The notes: generated from the letters alone by a model not told the origin. Counted from the stretch's first letter, positions 1 through 8,628 are shown. The stretch: 64,000 bases of DNA from Colwellia marinimaniae (GCF_002207865.1 NZ_BDQM01000004.1:62001-126000); one strand, 5' to 3'. Translations and numbers: made by a program.

Positions 1-581
1 AATGTGAAAATTTAATAGAGATTAGTGAGCAACTAGGTTACTTGCCCGATGCACCGGTGTCTTTACCTCGAAGTGTCCGTCATAACGACAGTTTAACCTG
101 GATTGTTGATGAAAAAACGGATGGTACTATTTGGCAGCGTATGGCTCACTTAATGGATGATAGACAAGGGATTTTTAACGGTGATAAAGCGGTAGGCATT
201 AACGCCCGTTTTCGATTTTATCGATATAACCAAGATGATTTTTTTAAGCCTCATTCTGATGGCTCTTGGCCAGGTAGCCGCATCATAGATAATGAGCTGG
301 TAGCGAATGCTTTTCCCGACCGATATAGTCAAATGACCTTGTTAATTTTCCTCAGTGACGACTTTCAAGGCGGTGCAACACGTTTCTTAGTGAATGCAAA
401 CGAGCCTACTAAGCCGGCACAAGCGGGTGATGATGTGGTCAATATTGATGTTCGCACACCAGCCGGTAGCGTATTATGCTTTCCTCATGGTATGCATCCA
501 TTGCACTGTATACATAGCTCAGTTGCCATCACGAAAGGGGTTAAATACATTATCCGCAGTGATGTATTATTTACCTTGTAA
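1..581 (+). CDS. 2OG-Fe(II) oxygenase, prolyl 4-hydroxylase type (5' end outside window)
   Basis: The reading frame is open from the first bases, so about 192 C-terminal residues are visible and the true start lies upstream. The HxD iron-binding pair is seen in PHSDGSW. A distal histidine lies in the MHPLHCIHSS region, followed by an arginine in KYIIRSDVLF that fits the 2-oxoglutarate carboxylate contact. This order (HxD, then H, then R/K) defines the double-stranded beta-helix dioxygenases, and the spacing fits the prolyl-4-hydroxylase-like subfamily. The substrate cannot be told from sequence. It converges with the MYG1-family gene. Confidence 0.85.
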   Translation, partial: CENLIEISEQLGYLPDAPVSLPRSVRHNDSLTWIVDEKTDGTIWQRMAHLMDDRQGIFNGDKAVGINARFRFYRYNQDDFFKPHSDGSWPGSRIIDNELVANAFPDRYSQMTLLIFLSDDFQGGATRFLVNANEPTKPAQAGDDVVNIDVRTPAGSVLCFPHGMHPLHCIHSSVAITKGVKYIIRSDVLFTL

Positions 582-606
582 GTCGACCTAACCGGCAGTC
601 ATTTAT

Positions 607-644
607 CACCTTCTATAGTAGCGATAAGTTAACGATAGAAGGTG
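607..644 (+). terminator. Perfect 10-bp inverted repeat after the oxygenase gene
   Basis: CACCTTCTAT and ATAGAAGGTG flank an 18-base loop 26 bases after the stop codon. It lies between convergent genes. There is no clear T-run, so it may be a transcript-end hairpin rather than a classical terminator. Confidence 0.45.
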
Positions 645-672
645 CTAGATGCTAATTTGAATTGTTATGTTG

Positions 673-1542
673 TTATTCTTTAAGTGCCATAGCTGCCATT
701 TTCATTGTGCTGGCAAATGACTCTGCACCCGCAATAAATAAACCATTATGGCAAAACATAGCATCATCAAGTCCGGTCACATCTCGAAGTGCTTGCTCGG
801 ATAAGCCAGCCCATGCTTTAGGCAGCGACTTTCTGTCTTCGAATGAACCCGGTTCAACCGGTACTGTTTGAATGCGCCATTGACCAGAGCCAGAGGGGTA
901 AACCATATATAAAGCCTCAGTAGATAAGGCATGCACCGTTCTTTTCCACGGGGTATATTTTTCTAAGACTATCACTCTTGCATCTTCAGCATTTTCAATG
1001 GCTTTAGCGACAATGTCCTTCGCACTGATGCCGCCGTTAGCCGCGGCAATGAATCGTGTTAATACCCGCGCGGCAAAATCAACGGCTTCATCAAAACAGC
1101 TATCAAAGTGACTATCTTCTTGCCAAGTGGGGTTAAACATGGCAATAGTTTGGCTAAGGCTAATACCTGTAGCAACACCTTCAACATGACCACAATCGAT
1201 GGCATCAATGGTTGATACAAGCTCAGTATCCACAGCATCGGCTAGCTCTTGGTTATCCTGGCATATTGCTAGGCCATATTTCTGCCAAATTAAACCAAAC
1301 GAGGAATAGGGAATACCATTGTCACGGGCACCCGCACCACCTCGTTGATGATGATCAAAGCGGCCGGTATCTGGATCATATTCACCACCAACATCAATGA
1401 CAATATCGGCCTTGGCGATAATGTCTAAATCACGGGTGCGTACTAGGTTAAAAGCAGGAAAAATGTGCTTAAGTGCAGCGATACTGAAAACATCATCTGC
1501 ATGAAAATTACCGTTGTGGGTTGCTATTGTTATATCATTCAT
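673..1542 (-). CDS. MYG1 / UPF0160 family metal-dependent hydrolase
   Basis: 289 residues, close to the usual bacterial length. The N-terminus has the family signature THNGNFHADDVFS (about residues 8-20). It is followed by DVGGEYDPDTGRFDHHQRG, where the aspartates and the DHH-like FDHHQ triad are the likely metal ligands. The family is related to DHH phosphoesterases; eukaryotic MYG1 has been described as a 3'-5' RNA exonuclease, while the bacterial role is less clear. No operon partner is visible. Start ATG at 1542. Confidence 0.88.
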   Translation of the reverse strand: MNDITIATHNGNFHADDVFSIAALKHIFPAFNLVRTRDLDIIAKADIVIDVGGEYDPDTGRFDHHQRGGAGARDNGIPYSSFGLIWQKYGLAICQDNQELADAVDTELVSTIDAIDCGHVEGVATGISLSQTIAMFNPTWQEDSHFDSCFDEAVDFAARVLTRFIAAANGGISAKDIVAKAIENAEDARVIVLEKYTPWKRTVHALSTEALYMVYPSGSGQWRIQTVPVEPGSFEDRKSLPKAWAGLSEQALRDVTGLDDAMFCHNGLFIAGAESFASTMKMAAMALKE

Positions 1543-1740
1543 TTGTTTGGTGTCATGTTAGAAAGTGATAAGAAGGTGTTGCCAGTAAAGCTTACTGTTG
1601 TTTTGGACTTTATCGTTTTAGAACATTTTAATAAGTAAAGTTATAGGCGGATTCTATACCAAGACAGCTAACAAAAATAGCTGATTTTAAATCACGAAAA
1701 TTTCAAACAGTCCCACCAAGTTATGCGGTTTATGCGCTAA

Positions 1741-2016
1741 TTATTGTGCGATAAAATAGAGACCAAAACCTAAACCTAGATACATCATTAAAGAAAATAT
1801 ACTACCAACAATATTTAAAGCCGTTGAGATACCTATAAATTTGAACGTTAACACGGAAGAAAGTGCTTTAGGTCGTGATTGTAATGAATGAAAATATTTA
1901 AATTCGGTTAACTTGTTAGCTAATGCTTGATTGCTTTTAATTTCATTATCAATGGTTTTGTCATAAGCATAAGCAACTAAATAAAATAAAATTAAAAAAG
2001 CTAAAATGGATGGCAT
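1741..2016 (-). CDS. Small membrane protein of unknown function
   Basis: 91 residues with a hydrophobic N-terminal segment (about 3-18), a polar charged middle (about 19-50) and a hydrophobic C-terminal half with one or two membrane spans (about 57-90). No family recognised. It may be a real two- or three-span inner-membrane protein; support is the ATG start and the segmental hydrophobicity only. Confidence 0.5.
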   Translation of the reverse strand: MPSILAFLILFYLVAYAYDKTIDNEIKSNQALANKLTEFKYFHSLQSRPKALSSVLTFKFIGISTALNIVGSIFSLMMYLGLGFGLYFIAQ

Positions 2017-2148
2017 AACTAAATATCCTGAGTGGTTAGAGCCTCAATAGGGCTTGGAAATTGTTGAGCAAGGAAACACCGCCAACGGTATGTTGCGTTT
2101 AAGCAAGGTGTAGGGGAGGAAAGTTCACTGTGCTAAAGGCGTAGCACA

Positions 2149-2439
2149 CTACATTTTTTCTGTGCGTTCACTGATACATTCATATGAGCCCATTTCAAAT
2201 TCTCGGCAAATCCACGGTCGATTTTCATAGATAGAACAGAGTAAAGTATTTCGATCTAAAGCTGAGCACCAGCCATCATCTAATCGCAACATGGATTCAT
2301 TGCCATACTGATCAACATAAATATGCTGATCAGGAACCCCAGTCTCGGAAATGATCCTGACTTCGGAACTACAACAACATGCTTGGCAGTTTGAACAGGT
2401 GACTTCGGCAACCGGTATATTTTTTACGCTAATGATCAT
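2149..2439 (-). CDS. YkgJ-family cysteine cluster protein
   Basis: The cysteine pattern CSNCQACC near the N-terminus, later CSALDRNTLLC, then RPWICREFEMGSYEC, matches the UPF0153/YkgJ family, thought to bind zinc or an Fe-S cluster. The internal ATG at 2439 (96 residues) was chosen because the first cysteine motif then lies near the N-terminus as in the family. The frame also extends to an ATG at 2499, giving 116 residues with a hydrophobic, cysteine-containing extension that is not family-like. Neither start has a clear ribosome-binding site. Confidence 0.75.
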   Translation of the reverse strand: MIISVKNIPVAEVTCSNCQACCCSSEVRIISETGVPDQHIYVDQYGNESMLRLDDGWCSALDRNTLLCSIYENRPWICREFEMGSYECISERTEKM

Positions 2440-2499
2440 AAATAACAACAAAAAATTCAATGAGCAATAGCATACTCTATATTGGAATATTCCTCTCAT

Positions 2500-3124
2500 T
2501 TATAGGCGGTTTACGCTTAAATAAGCAGAAAATAATGGTTAGCTAATAGTCCAAAGCAATGAGTCACCACCCGCGGTGACTGTTGGTTTGAGCGCCTTAT
2601 TTTATTCTTTTCAATAATTTACGTAATTCGGCTATAACCCCCTGTGTCAGGCTAGTTGTCGCTATTTATGGGCATGAATTTAAAGTGCCGTGGTGAGTTG
2701 TCTAACGTTATCTAGCAACTCAACTCAACTAAATCGAAGCAGGTAGACGTGCAGTCTATACTCGCAGTTGAATAATTCCAAGAGAAGGTAATTATTTTAA
2801 GGGGTGTTTGATCGATAATCAGTTGAAGACAAAAGCTGTGATGGTATAAGCCCGAAATGACTGGTAGCAAGGCGCCAAAACTTACCAATAAAACAATCCA
2901 TGAACATAGTTCATATATCAATGAAATAAAATCAATTTTATTCATGTAACTAACCACGTATAAAACACACTCTGCTTTTAACTTTAGGCATAAAGCCAAA
3001 AGACTACTGACTGAGAAAATCAGTAAAGAAGATTGGCAAGTCCAGAGAGAGCAACCAATACATTTAGGTTTTATCTCAGGTTTTTACCTCAGCTTTTACC
3101 TAAGAAAATAGGATACAGATCACC
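2500..3124. other. 625-bp upstream region of mesX; hairpin and regulatory site, no convincing gene
   Basis: Contains a 7-bp hairpin at 2562-2581 (AGTCACC / GGTGACT, 6-base loop) and a MetR-type palindrome at 2901-2913. Just before mesX there are short direct repeats of the form TCAGGTTTTTACC. One minus-strand frame (2712-2999) is open but has only a TTG start and no protein-like features. Confidence 0.5.
2901..2913. promoter_or_regulatory. Putative MetR operator upstream of mesX
   Basis: TGAACATAGTTCA is an exact match to the MetR consensus TGAA-N5-TTCA known from enterobacterial met genes. It lies 212 bp before the mesX ATG. A metR gene occurs 3.8 kb downstream. Regulation of mesXD by MetR is inferred from this site and from synteny. 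Confidence 0.55.
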
Positions 3125-4102
3125 ATGAAGAAAGACTTTACCTTTACTATTAAGAGCATTCGTTTTGATGAAAATTATCACCCATCAGACAATACACGTA
3201 TCACTACCAACTTTGCTAATTTGGCCAGAGGAAGCTACCGCCAAGCGAACTTACGCAACGCTTTAAAGATGATTGACAATAGTTTTAATGCCTTAGCGCA
3301 TTGGGATAACCCCAAAGGAGAACGATATTCGGTCGAACTTGACATCATTTCGGTTGATATAGATATTGAAGGCAGTGGTCAAACCTTCCCATCGATTGAA
3401 ATATTAAAAACCAATATTGTTGATCATAAAACTAACCAACGCATTGCCGGCATTGTCGGCAATAATTTTTCCTCTTATGTGCGAGATTATGATTTTAGCG
3501 TATTACTGCAGGCTCATAATAAGAATCAGCCCAAATTTAGCATTCCAGATAACTTTGGCGAACTGCATGGCAAGCTCTTTCAGTCTTTTGTCAATTCAAA
3601 TATTTATAAGCAGAATTTTAATAAGCCACCGGTGATATGTCTCAGTGTTTCAGATAACAAGACCTATCATCAAACTGAAAATAATCACCCGGTATTAGGG
3701 GTTGAATACCAGCCAAATGAATCTTCTTTGACTGAGCAATATTTCAAAAAAATGGGCTTACAGGTTCGTTATTTTATGCCGCCAAATAGTGTTGCGCCTT
3801 TGGCTTTTTATTTCTTTGGTGATTTACTTAATGATTACACTAATCTTGAGCTGATAAGTACCATCAGCACGATGGAAACTTTTCAAAAAATATACCGACC
3901 TGAGATTTATAATGCCAATGCGGTTGCAGGAAAATCCTATCAGCCAAATTTACAGAACCTAGATCATTCATTAACTCAAATTGTTTATGATCGAGAAGAA
4001 CGTGGTCAGTTGGCTCATGAGCAGGCAAAATTTACTGAGGAGCATTTCATCAAACCCTATCAAGCTGTTCTTGAGCAATGGTCTGCTAGCTACGCTCAAT
4101 AA
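3125..4102 (+). CDS. mesX: DUF1852 protein MesX, partner of core methionine synthase
   Basis: 325 residues, typical of DUF1852, with an N-terminus beginning MKKDFTFTIKSIRFDENY. DUF1852 genes sit beside MesD-type core methionine synthases in aerobic bacteria, and genetic work on that family showed that MesD needs the DUF1852 protein and oxygen but not methyl-folate or cobalamin. DUF1852 therefore probably helps supply the methyl group; its chemistry is not established. The ATG is preceded by AGGATA about 10 bases upstream. It is followed 92 bp later by mesD, presumably co-transcribed. Confidence 0.88.
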   Translation: MKKDFTFTIKSIRFDENYHPSDNTRITTNFANLARGSYRQANLRNALKMIDNSFNALAHWDNPKGERYSVELDIISVDIDIEGSGQTFPSIEILKTNIVDHKTNQRIAGIVGNNFSSYVRDYDFSVLLQAHNKNQPKFSIPDNFGELHGKLFQSFVNSNIYKQNFNKPPVICLSVSDNKTYHQTENNHPVLGVEYQPNESSLTEQYFKKMGLQVRYFMPPNSVAPLAFYFFGDLLNDYTNLELISTISTMETFQKIYRPEIYNANAVAGKSYQPNLQNLDHSLTQIVYDREERGQLAHEQAKFTEEHFIKPYQAVLEQWSASYAQ

Positions 4103-4107
4103 CTAGG

Positions 4108-4171
4108 TTCAATAGTTACGTTCAATAGTTACGTTCAATTATCACGTTAAAAGTTACGTTTAAAAGTTAAC
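4108..4171 (+). repeat. 13-bp tandem repeat array between mesX and mesD
   Basis: Two perfect units of TTCAATAGTTACG (4108-4120, 4121-4133) are followed by three decayed units (TTCAATTATCACG, TTAAAAGTTACG, TTTAAAAGTTAAC). The array fills most of the 92-bp gap in the mesXD pair. Confidence 0.8.
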
Positions 4172-4194
4172 CCAAATTTACGGCATCATCACTT

Positions 4195-5244
4195 ATGAAA
4201 ACTAATATTCTTAAAGCATTATTACCTACTTCAACTGCAGGCAGTTTACCTAAACCGGCTTGGCTTGCACAACCTGAGACACTTTGGTCACCTTGGAAAT
4301 TGCAGGGTGATGAATTAATTGCCGGCAAACACGATGCGTTACGTTTGTCATTACAAGATCAACAACAAGCAGGACTTGATATTGTCAGTGATGGCGAGCA
4401 AACCCGGCAACATTTTGTCACTACCTTTCTTGAGCATCTCAACGGTGTTGATTTTGAGCAACGTAAGACCGTTAAAATTCGTGATCGTTATGAGGCAAGT
4501 GTACCAACGGTCGTTGGCCCTGTTAGTCGTCAAAAGCCAGTTTTTGTTGACGATGCCAAGTTTTTACGTCAGCAAACCAAGCAAACTATTAAATGGGCGC
4601 TGCCTGGTCCCATGACGATGGTAGATACGCTTTATGATGATCATTATAAAAGTCGCGAAAAACTCGCCTGGGAATTTGCCAAAATCCTTAATGAAGAAGC
4701 TAAAGAATTAGAGGCGGCGGGTGTTGATATTATCCAATTTGATGAGCCGGCATTTAATGTGTTTTTTGATGAGGTTAATGATTGGGGTATTGCTTGTTTA
4801 GAAAGAGCAATTGAAGGGCTTAAGTGTGAAACGGCGGTACATATTTGCTATGGCTATGGCATAAAAGCCAATACCGATTGGAAAAATACCTTGGGGTCTG
4901 AGTGGCGACAATATGAACAAGCTTTTCCCAAACTGCAAAAATCTAATATCGATATTATCTCGCTAGAATGTCATAACTCTCGGGTGCCAATGGAGCTACT
5001 TGAACTTATTCGCGGTAAAAAAGTGATGGTAGGTGCCATTGATGTCGCAAGCAATACCATTGAGACACCAGAGGAAGTCGCCAAGACCCTAAGAGAAGCA
5101 CTAAAGTATGTCGATGCCGACAAGCTTTACCCTTCTACCAACTGTGGCATGGCACCTTTATCTCAGCAAGTGGCAAGAGGCAAGCTCAATGCTTTAACTG
5201 CAGGCGCAGCAATAGTGCGAAGAGAACTCGCCACCAGTAACTAA
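4195..5244 (+). CDS. mesD: Core methionine synthase MesD (MetE C-terminal-like, no folate domain)
   Basis: 349 residues, corresponding only to the catalytic C-terminal barrel of cobalamin-independent MetE; the N-terminal folate-binding half is absent. Zinc-site motifs are visible: HICYGYG (His-x-Cys, about 218-224), the downstream glutamate in LECHNSR, and a cysteine in TNCGMAPLS. It transfers a methyl group to homocysteine to give methionine. The preceding DUF1852 gene assigns it to the MesD family, for which a non-folate methyl donor is inferred. A MetR-type site upstream of mesX and metR nearby support a role in methionine supply. Confidence 0.88.
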   Translation: MKTNILKALLPTSTAGSLPKPAWLAQPETLWSPWKLQGDELIAGKHDALRLSLQDQQQAGLDIVSDGEQTRQHFVTTFLEHLNGVDFEQRKTVKIRDRYEASVPTVVGPVSRQKPVFVDDAKFLRQQTKQTIKWALPGPMTMVDTLYDDHYKSREKLAWEFAKILNEEAKELEAAGVDIIQFDEPAFNVFFDEVNDWGIACLERAIEGLKCETAVHICYGYGIKANTDWKNTLGSEWRQYEQAFPKLQKSNIDIISLECHNSRVPMELLELIRGKKVMVGAIDVASNTIETPEEVAKTLREALKYVDADKLYPSTNCGMAPLSQQVARGKLNALTAGAAIVRRELATSN

Positions 5245-5248
5245 GCCA

Positions 5249-5500
5249 TATAATAACATGCCTATGCACTTGGCTCAGGATCGTCATCCCCGTGGTGTTT
5301 TAATCGGACGTGCCAAGGATGGCACTTATTAGACAAAGCTGACGGTACAGGAAGTACCTTATTAGATAATGCAGGAGCATATTATCCTGAGCTTATTGTC
5401 CTGGAGCCATTTCTAAAAGAGCAATGGATCTTCGATCAGAGACTTCGAAGATGACGTTTACAAAGAGTTCCTGAGTAAACGTCATAGGTATGTATAATAA
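5249..5500. mobile_element. MITE-like element (236 bp) with 8-bp target-site duplication
   Basis: TATAATAA is duplicated at 5249-5256 and 5493-5500. It flanks an element (5257-5492) whose ends are CATGCCTATG and CATAGGTATG, near-perfect 10-bp inverted repeats. The interior has nested hairpins: GTGCC/GGCAC, GGTAC/GTACC, ATCTTCGA/TCGAAGAT, and ATGACGTTTAC (5451-5461) with GTAAACGTCAT (5475-5485). No coding frame. Positions 5341-5391 match, in reverse complement, a module in the repeats at 53.9-55.3 kb. It fills the mesD-tauE gap. Confidence 0.75.
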
Positions 5501-5617
5501 TGCTTATAGGGGGCATACCATTTACTGTTCAATAACAATTAACAGCAATAGCCTTAATTGATAGTAATACCATTGCTATAAGATTTTTGCCGTGATTAAA
5601 AATAGAAGTAGTCGTTA

Positions 5618-6448
5618 ATGAATATCATTGAATTTATAACAAATAATATCTCTACCATTTTGGCATTGGTTGCCACCGGTGTATTCGCCGGCATTTTAGC
5701 TGGCTTGTTAGGTGTAGGTGGCGGTATCGTAATCGTACCTGTGCTATTTTTCTTGTTCCAGAGTTTTGGCGTATCACCAGAGTCGGCGATGCTAGTTGCG
5801 ACAGCAACCTCACTGGCCACCATAGTACCCACGTCTATTAGTTCCATTCGTGCTCACCATCAAAAAGGTAATGTGGATTTTGACTTGCTCAAACGTTGGG
5901 CGGTATTTATTCTTATGGGGGTATTGCTTGGTAGCTGGTTAGTGACTCGTATTGAAGGCACTATGCTGACTATATTGTTTGGGGTGATCGCGGTTTTATC
6001 GGCACTAAACATGCTGTTTCGAACAGGAAAATCCGCTCTGTACCAAAAACTGCCAAATAAAACCGGACAATCGGTTATGGGGGCATCCATTGGCTTTTTC
6101 AGTTCTATGGTGGGGATCGGCGGCGGCACACTCTCGGTGCCACTACTCACCCTATATAACTATCCCGCCCACAAGGCCATTGGCACGGCGGCGGCAATAG
6201 GGTTAATCATTTCGTTGCCGGCTGCGCTAATAATGTTGACCTTGGGCAGTACACCAACCGATGCTCCCGCGGGTACCTTTGGCTTGGTCAATCTGTTTGC
6301 CTTCACGTGTATTGTGCCGCTAACGGTATTATTCGCACCTGTAGGGGCATCACTGGCAGCAAAATTAGATGCGGTAAAACTGAAAAAGATCTTTGCCTTG
6401 GTCTTACTATTTACTGGCTTACGTATGCTGGTGCAATTTTTCTTATAG
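5618..6448 (+). CDS. TauE/SafE-family membrane exporter
   Basis: 276 residues with about eight hydrophobic segments arranged as two homologous halves. Each half has the glycine-rich family signature: GLLGVGGGIVIVPVLFF (about 30-46) and MVGIGGGTLSVPLLTLY (about 166-182). Family members move sulfite, sulfoacetate or related anions across the inner membrane; the substrate here is unknown. It sits between methionine synthase and metR, so a sulfur-linked role is plausible but only by context. Start ATG at 5618 with a weak upstream GAAG. Confidence 0.85.
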   Translation: MNIIEFITNNISTILALVATGVFAGILAGLLGVGGGIVIVPVLFFLFQSFGVSPESAMLVATATSLATIVPTSISSIRAHHQKGNVDFDLLKRWAVFILMGVLLGSWLVTRIEGTMLTILFGVIAVLSALNMLFRTGKSALYQKLPNKTGQSVMGASIGFFSSMVGIGGGTLSVPLLTLYNYPAHKAIGTAAAIGLIISLPAALIMLTLGSTPTDAPAGTFGLVNLFAFTCIVPLTVLFAPVGASLAAKLDAVKLKKIFALVLLFTGLRMLVQFFL

Positions 6449-6671
6449 CTTATATAGCTTTTATTGCTGTTAATAGGGGCTGTTGATCTGTCGAGATTAC
6501 TTTTGCAGTGAATTATTAAACAGCAAAAATTCAAGGTCAGCTGCAGCCGCCGTTGTTAGCTCTTTAAATAAAACAACAGCTCAAGCATGTCTCAGCAGCT
6601 CGATTCTGGCACAAGCCAAGACAAGGTATGGTGGTAATTATTTATTCTATTCCCATGGTAAATAAACTTGT

Positions 6672-6705
6672 TTGATTGATACAATGATATAATTTTATCA
6701 ATCAA
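6672..6705. promoter_or_regulatory. Perfect 10-bp inverted repeat upstream of metR
   Basis: TTGATTGATA (6672-6681) and TATCAATCAA (6696-6705) are separated by 14 bp and lie 43-76 bp before the metR GTG. The symmetry and position suit an operator, perhaps for autoregulation, but it does not match the TGAA-N5-TTCA MetR consensus. Confidence 0.4.
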
Positions 6706-6747
6706 TGACTGTCGTTCATCATTAAAACTAAAGATAGGAGTTAACCG

Positions 6748-7632
6748 GTGCTGGAGAGGATTCATTTAGAAATACTAACTGCAATAAAAGAGCATGGCAC
6801 CCTGACTAAAGCGGCTGATTCGTTGCACTTATCCCAATCTGCGTTAAGTCATAGTATTAAAAAATTAGAAGGCCAAATTGCGACGCCGATATGGAAAAAA
6901 GACGGTCGAAACTTGCGTCTTACCGCTGCTGGAGAACGCATCCAAACGCTTGCTAATAGAGTATTGCCTCAGTTTTTACACGCGGAATTATTACTGAATC
7001 AGATTGCAAAAGGTGAGATGGGCTCGCTACGCATAGGCATGGAGTGCCATCCTTGTTATCAATGGCTACTAAGAGTCATTCAACCTTATCTAGAGCGGTG
7101 GCCAGATATTGATATGGACGTGAAGCAGGAGTTCCAGTTTGGCGCTTTAGGTGCATTACTTAGCTACGAAATAGATGTACTTATTACCCCAGATCCGCTC
7201 TTTAAACCTAAAATAGCCTACATACCCGTTTTTTCTTATGAACATAGACTGGTCGTTTCTGCGTCTCACAAATTAGCAAAGCAAAATTTTGTCTTACCCG
7301 AGCAATTAAGCGAAGAAGTACTGTTTACTTATCCGGTAGAGCCGCTGAGACTCGATATTTTTAGCCAATTTCTTAATCCAGCAAAGTGTTCAGTAAAGAA
7401 ACACAAACACATTGAAACAACTGAGATCATGTTACAGATGGTCGCCGCGGGTCGAGGTGTTTGTGCCTTGCCGGGCTGGCTAGTAGATGAGTACTCAAAA
7501 TCAATGCCTATCAAGAGTCTTCGTTTTGGCGAGCAAGGAATTAGTAAACAGATCTTTGTCGGTATTCGCAAGACCGACCAGCATATTGACTACTTCAACG
7601 ATTTCATTGCTCAAGCTAAAAAAACAAAATGA
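6748..7632 (+). CDS. metR: LysR-family regulator MetR
   Basis: 294 residues. An N-terminal winged helix-turn-helix (about 1-60) contains the LysR-type SQSALSHSIKKLE. The effector domain carries MetR-like stretches: GSLRIGMECHPCYQWL (MetR has IAIECHSCIQWL), YPVEPLRLDIF, and MVAAGRGVCALPGWLV. MetR activates methionine genes with homocysteine as co-effector. The start is GTG at 6748, supported by TAGGAG seven bases upstream. Likely targets are mesX-mesD, given the palindrome at 2901. Its 3' end overlaps by 22 bp a small convergent frame. Confidence 0.87.
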   Translation: MLERIHLEILTAIKEHGTLTKAADSLHLSQSALSHSIKKLEGQIATPIWKKDGRNLRLTAAGERIQTLANRVLPQFLHAELLLNQIAKGEMGSLRIGMECHPCYQWLLRVIQPYLERWPDIDMDVKQEFQFGALGALLSYEIDVLITPDPLFKPKIAYIPVFSYEHRLVVSASHKLAKQNFVLPEQLSEEVLFTYPVEPLRLDIFSQFLNPAKCSVKKHKHIETTEIMLQMVAAGRGVCALPGWLVDEYSKSMPIKSLRFGEQGISKQIFVGIRKTDQHIDYFNDFIAQAKKTK

Positions 7633-7793
7633 TCAATTAGCCCACCAACAACAGCAAGTAACAAGTAAGATATAAAAGTTAAAATAGAAAGCATACCGCC
7701 TGCAGTAACGTAGGCTAATAATAAAAACAGTATGGGAAATGTTAAAGCAGTAGTAGTTAACTTGATAATATTTTCACGACTCACTGAGTACAC
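7611..7793 (-). CDS. Possible small two-span membrane protein
   Basis: 60 residues with two hydrophobic stretches (about 11-30 and 35-58) separated by glycines. The start would be GTG at 7793 and the 3' end overlaps metR by 22 bp. No family recognised. It could be a chance frame. Confidence 0.35.
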   Translation of the reverse strand: MYSVSRENIIKLTTTALTFPILFLLLAYVTAGGMLSILTFISYLLLAVVGGLIDHFVFLA

Positions 7794-7828
7794 CTTATCG
7801 TTATAATGTCACAATAAAGGGCTTGTAA

Positions 7829-8347
7829 TTATTGGCTTAAATACGCGAGGCACGAGCGTGGCCAAGCGTTTGGTGTTATGTTTAAATATTGATAACCAAG
7901 TTGCAACATTAACCCCGTAAGTCTGCCGTAATCTCCTTTGCCTGAAACTATAGTCACGCCTAGATTAACGCCCGATTTACCTATGCCATTAAAAAAATAA
8001 TGATAGCCTAAGCCTGCTCCGTAAACAGCTTGGGCACCATCATAACCGTGCTCACTGCCAATAACGCCAAGATATAAACTGGCACCATGATTTGGTGTTT
8101 GAAGCCAAATATATCGGTTTTTACCCAGCCAATGCCCATGGCACAGGTCGATCCCTGAGAGGAGTAACTAACACAACCAGCAGAAATGTATTTTAAATCA
8201 ACATTAGATTGCATGCCGGTATTAACACCAATACCACTGTAAAGGCTGCCAAGACCTATGCCAAAAAGTGAAATCGTCGCTTGCAAATGTTGGAGATGAT
8301 ACCACTAGCGTTAAAGGTAATAGCATTGATTTTATGATGGTTTTCAA
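7829..8347 (-). pseudogene. Frameshifted outer-membrane-like beta-barrel protein
   Basis: Three successive frames together give one coherent protein of about 172 residues. The first, from a TTG at 8347, encodes a signal peptide ending SSPTFA. A frame change near the T-run at about 8265 leads into GLGSLYSGIGVNTG. A second change near 8090-8095 leads into HGASLYLGVIGSEHGYDG and a glycine/aromatic alternating tail, LGYQYLN, which resembles closing strands of a barrel. Two one-base shifts indicate a decayed gene, unless the assembly is wrong there. Function unknown. Confidence 0.6.
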
Positions 8348-8531
8348 AAAGTGATGCTTACTTTATTTAGATTTTAAAGGTAATAATTAAGAGGATATTT
8401 ATATTTTCTAGCAGATGAACTTAATCGTCCATAGTATTATAAGGCCTAGAGATTACTGTATTGTTCTCTTAAAATCAAAGAGTTATAAATTAAGGTTAAG
8501 TGGTTACTGTAGAAAAGTCGAGCATAAAAAA

Positions 8532-8553
8532 CCGCGGGGTCAGCGCGGATTTT
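8532..8553 (-). terminator. Hairpin plus T-run downstream of the DUF885 gene
   Basis: CCGCG and CGCGG form a short stem. On the minus strand it is followed by TTTTTT (complement of 8526-8531), so it can end transcription from the DUF885 gene; on the plus strand it is followed by ATTTT. It is the second hairpin past that stop codon. Confidence 0.5.
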
Positions 8554-8581
8554 ATCGAAAATATTAAGTGTTTAAGTGTTG

Positions 8582-8613
8582 CCCTAGCTAAGGACAGTTA
8601 ACCTTAGCTAGGG
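8582..8613 (-). terminator. Perfect 12-bp hairpin just after the DUF885 gene
   Basis: CCCTAGCTAAGG and CCTTAGCTAGGG are exact complements around an 8-base loop, 16 bp beyond the stop codon. There is no T-run. Probably a 3' stabilising or terminating hairpin. Confidence 0.55.
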
Positions 8614-8628
8614 TTAACAAACATTAAA

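Noticed and set aside
2712..2999. 95-residue minus-strand frame upstream of mesX
   Set aside because: Only a TTG start, no ribosome site, no family, and it overlaps the putative MetR operator and the mesX control region.
6483..6665. 60-residue plus-strand frame before metR
   Set aside because: Non-ATG-like context, low-complexity Ala/Ser composition and no ribosome site; looks like chance.
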